A stretch of 64,000 nt of DNA, taken from positions 4,898,001 to 4,962,000 of the forward strand of contig CM082584.2 of assembly GCA_040954595.2 (NCBI GenBank). The letters are read 5' to 3'. Numbering within the stretch: position 1 is the stretch's first letter; each line of letters opens with the position of its first letter. Below are positions 63,691-64,000 of this stretch, piece by piece. The position numbers and the translations under genes are program-made. The notes beneath the pieces are model-generated. The model was not told the origin of the DNA. It did no database searches and was given only the letters and a program-made list of their open reading frames with translations. The DNA comes from Balanoglossus misakiensis (taxonomy: Eukaryota; Hemichordata).

Positions 63691-64000
63691 GTATTGCTAA
63701 TGCTGTATGTTGTGCTTGTACATTGTACATGTCATAAGATGTTTATGGAAGCTTTTATCATTTTAGAATCATTCTGCCTGAACTCAAGTTATTATTATGA
63801 GTGCAACCACGGTTACTAGAAAATAACCCTGGCCAGACTACAAGAGCAACTTTTGAAGCAATGTGCCAAACTCAAAGTAATTATAGTAAATGTTATGAAA
63901 ACTAATAGATCTGGGAACACTGTGTTCCTGCATTGAGTAGCTTGATGCTTGAGGGTTTTCTGTAAGATCTGACAATTGCAGAATATCACCATAAGGAGTA

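Overview
The window is animal nuclear DNA, most likely from a marine invertebrate. Two intron-rich protein genes with GT..AG junctions sit at its ends, with a long repeat-rich stretch between them. A giant RNF213-type gene, an L1/Tx1-type LINE, many short inverted-repeat elements and abundant minisatellites would fit a hemichordate, cephalochordate or lophotrochozoan. The sequence alone does not let me choose among these. I recognise no rRNA, tRNA, CRISPR array or bacterial-style operon.

Left (573-23301, minus strand): the 5' part of an RNF213-like gene. I traced 17 exons whose codon phases join. An optional 50-nt exon is needed to keep frame at one junction. The model reads about 1,200 codons from an ATG at 23301 and leaves the window at position 1, before the AAA+ core and RING are reached. 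Its introns hold a 265-bp tandem duplication, two foldback elements, and a 10.4-kb intron packed with nested mobile elements: a broken L1/Tx1-type LINE (10210-15301), non-autonomous elements with TTA target duplications, and a pair of outer inverted repeats.

Middle (about 23.3-50.8 kb): essentially repeats. They include a MITE just upstream of the RNF213-like start, a (TTTTG)26 tract, a ~2-kb duplicated block, a 25-bp minisatellite, two degenerate copies of a possible transposase-like sequence, three consecutive perfect hairpins leading into a long repeat array, 51-bp and 92-bp minisatellites, a ~1.26-kb tandem duplication carrying four exon-like modules, and ATC/ATAC microsatellites.

Right: a small unidentified minus-strand gene candidate starts at 51613. 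About 1.8 kb away, on the plus strand, a well-supported ERCC6L2 orthologue starts at 53399. Its 19 exons are phase-consistent and give about 834 codons: a Tudor-like region, then SNF2 helicase motifs I-VI, running off the right edge. The two main genes act in separate processes (ubiquitin-based innate defence/lipid biology and DNA-break repair). Nothing in the sequence suggests they work together.
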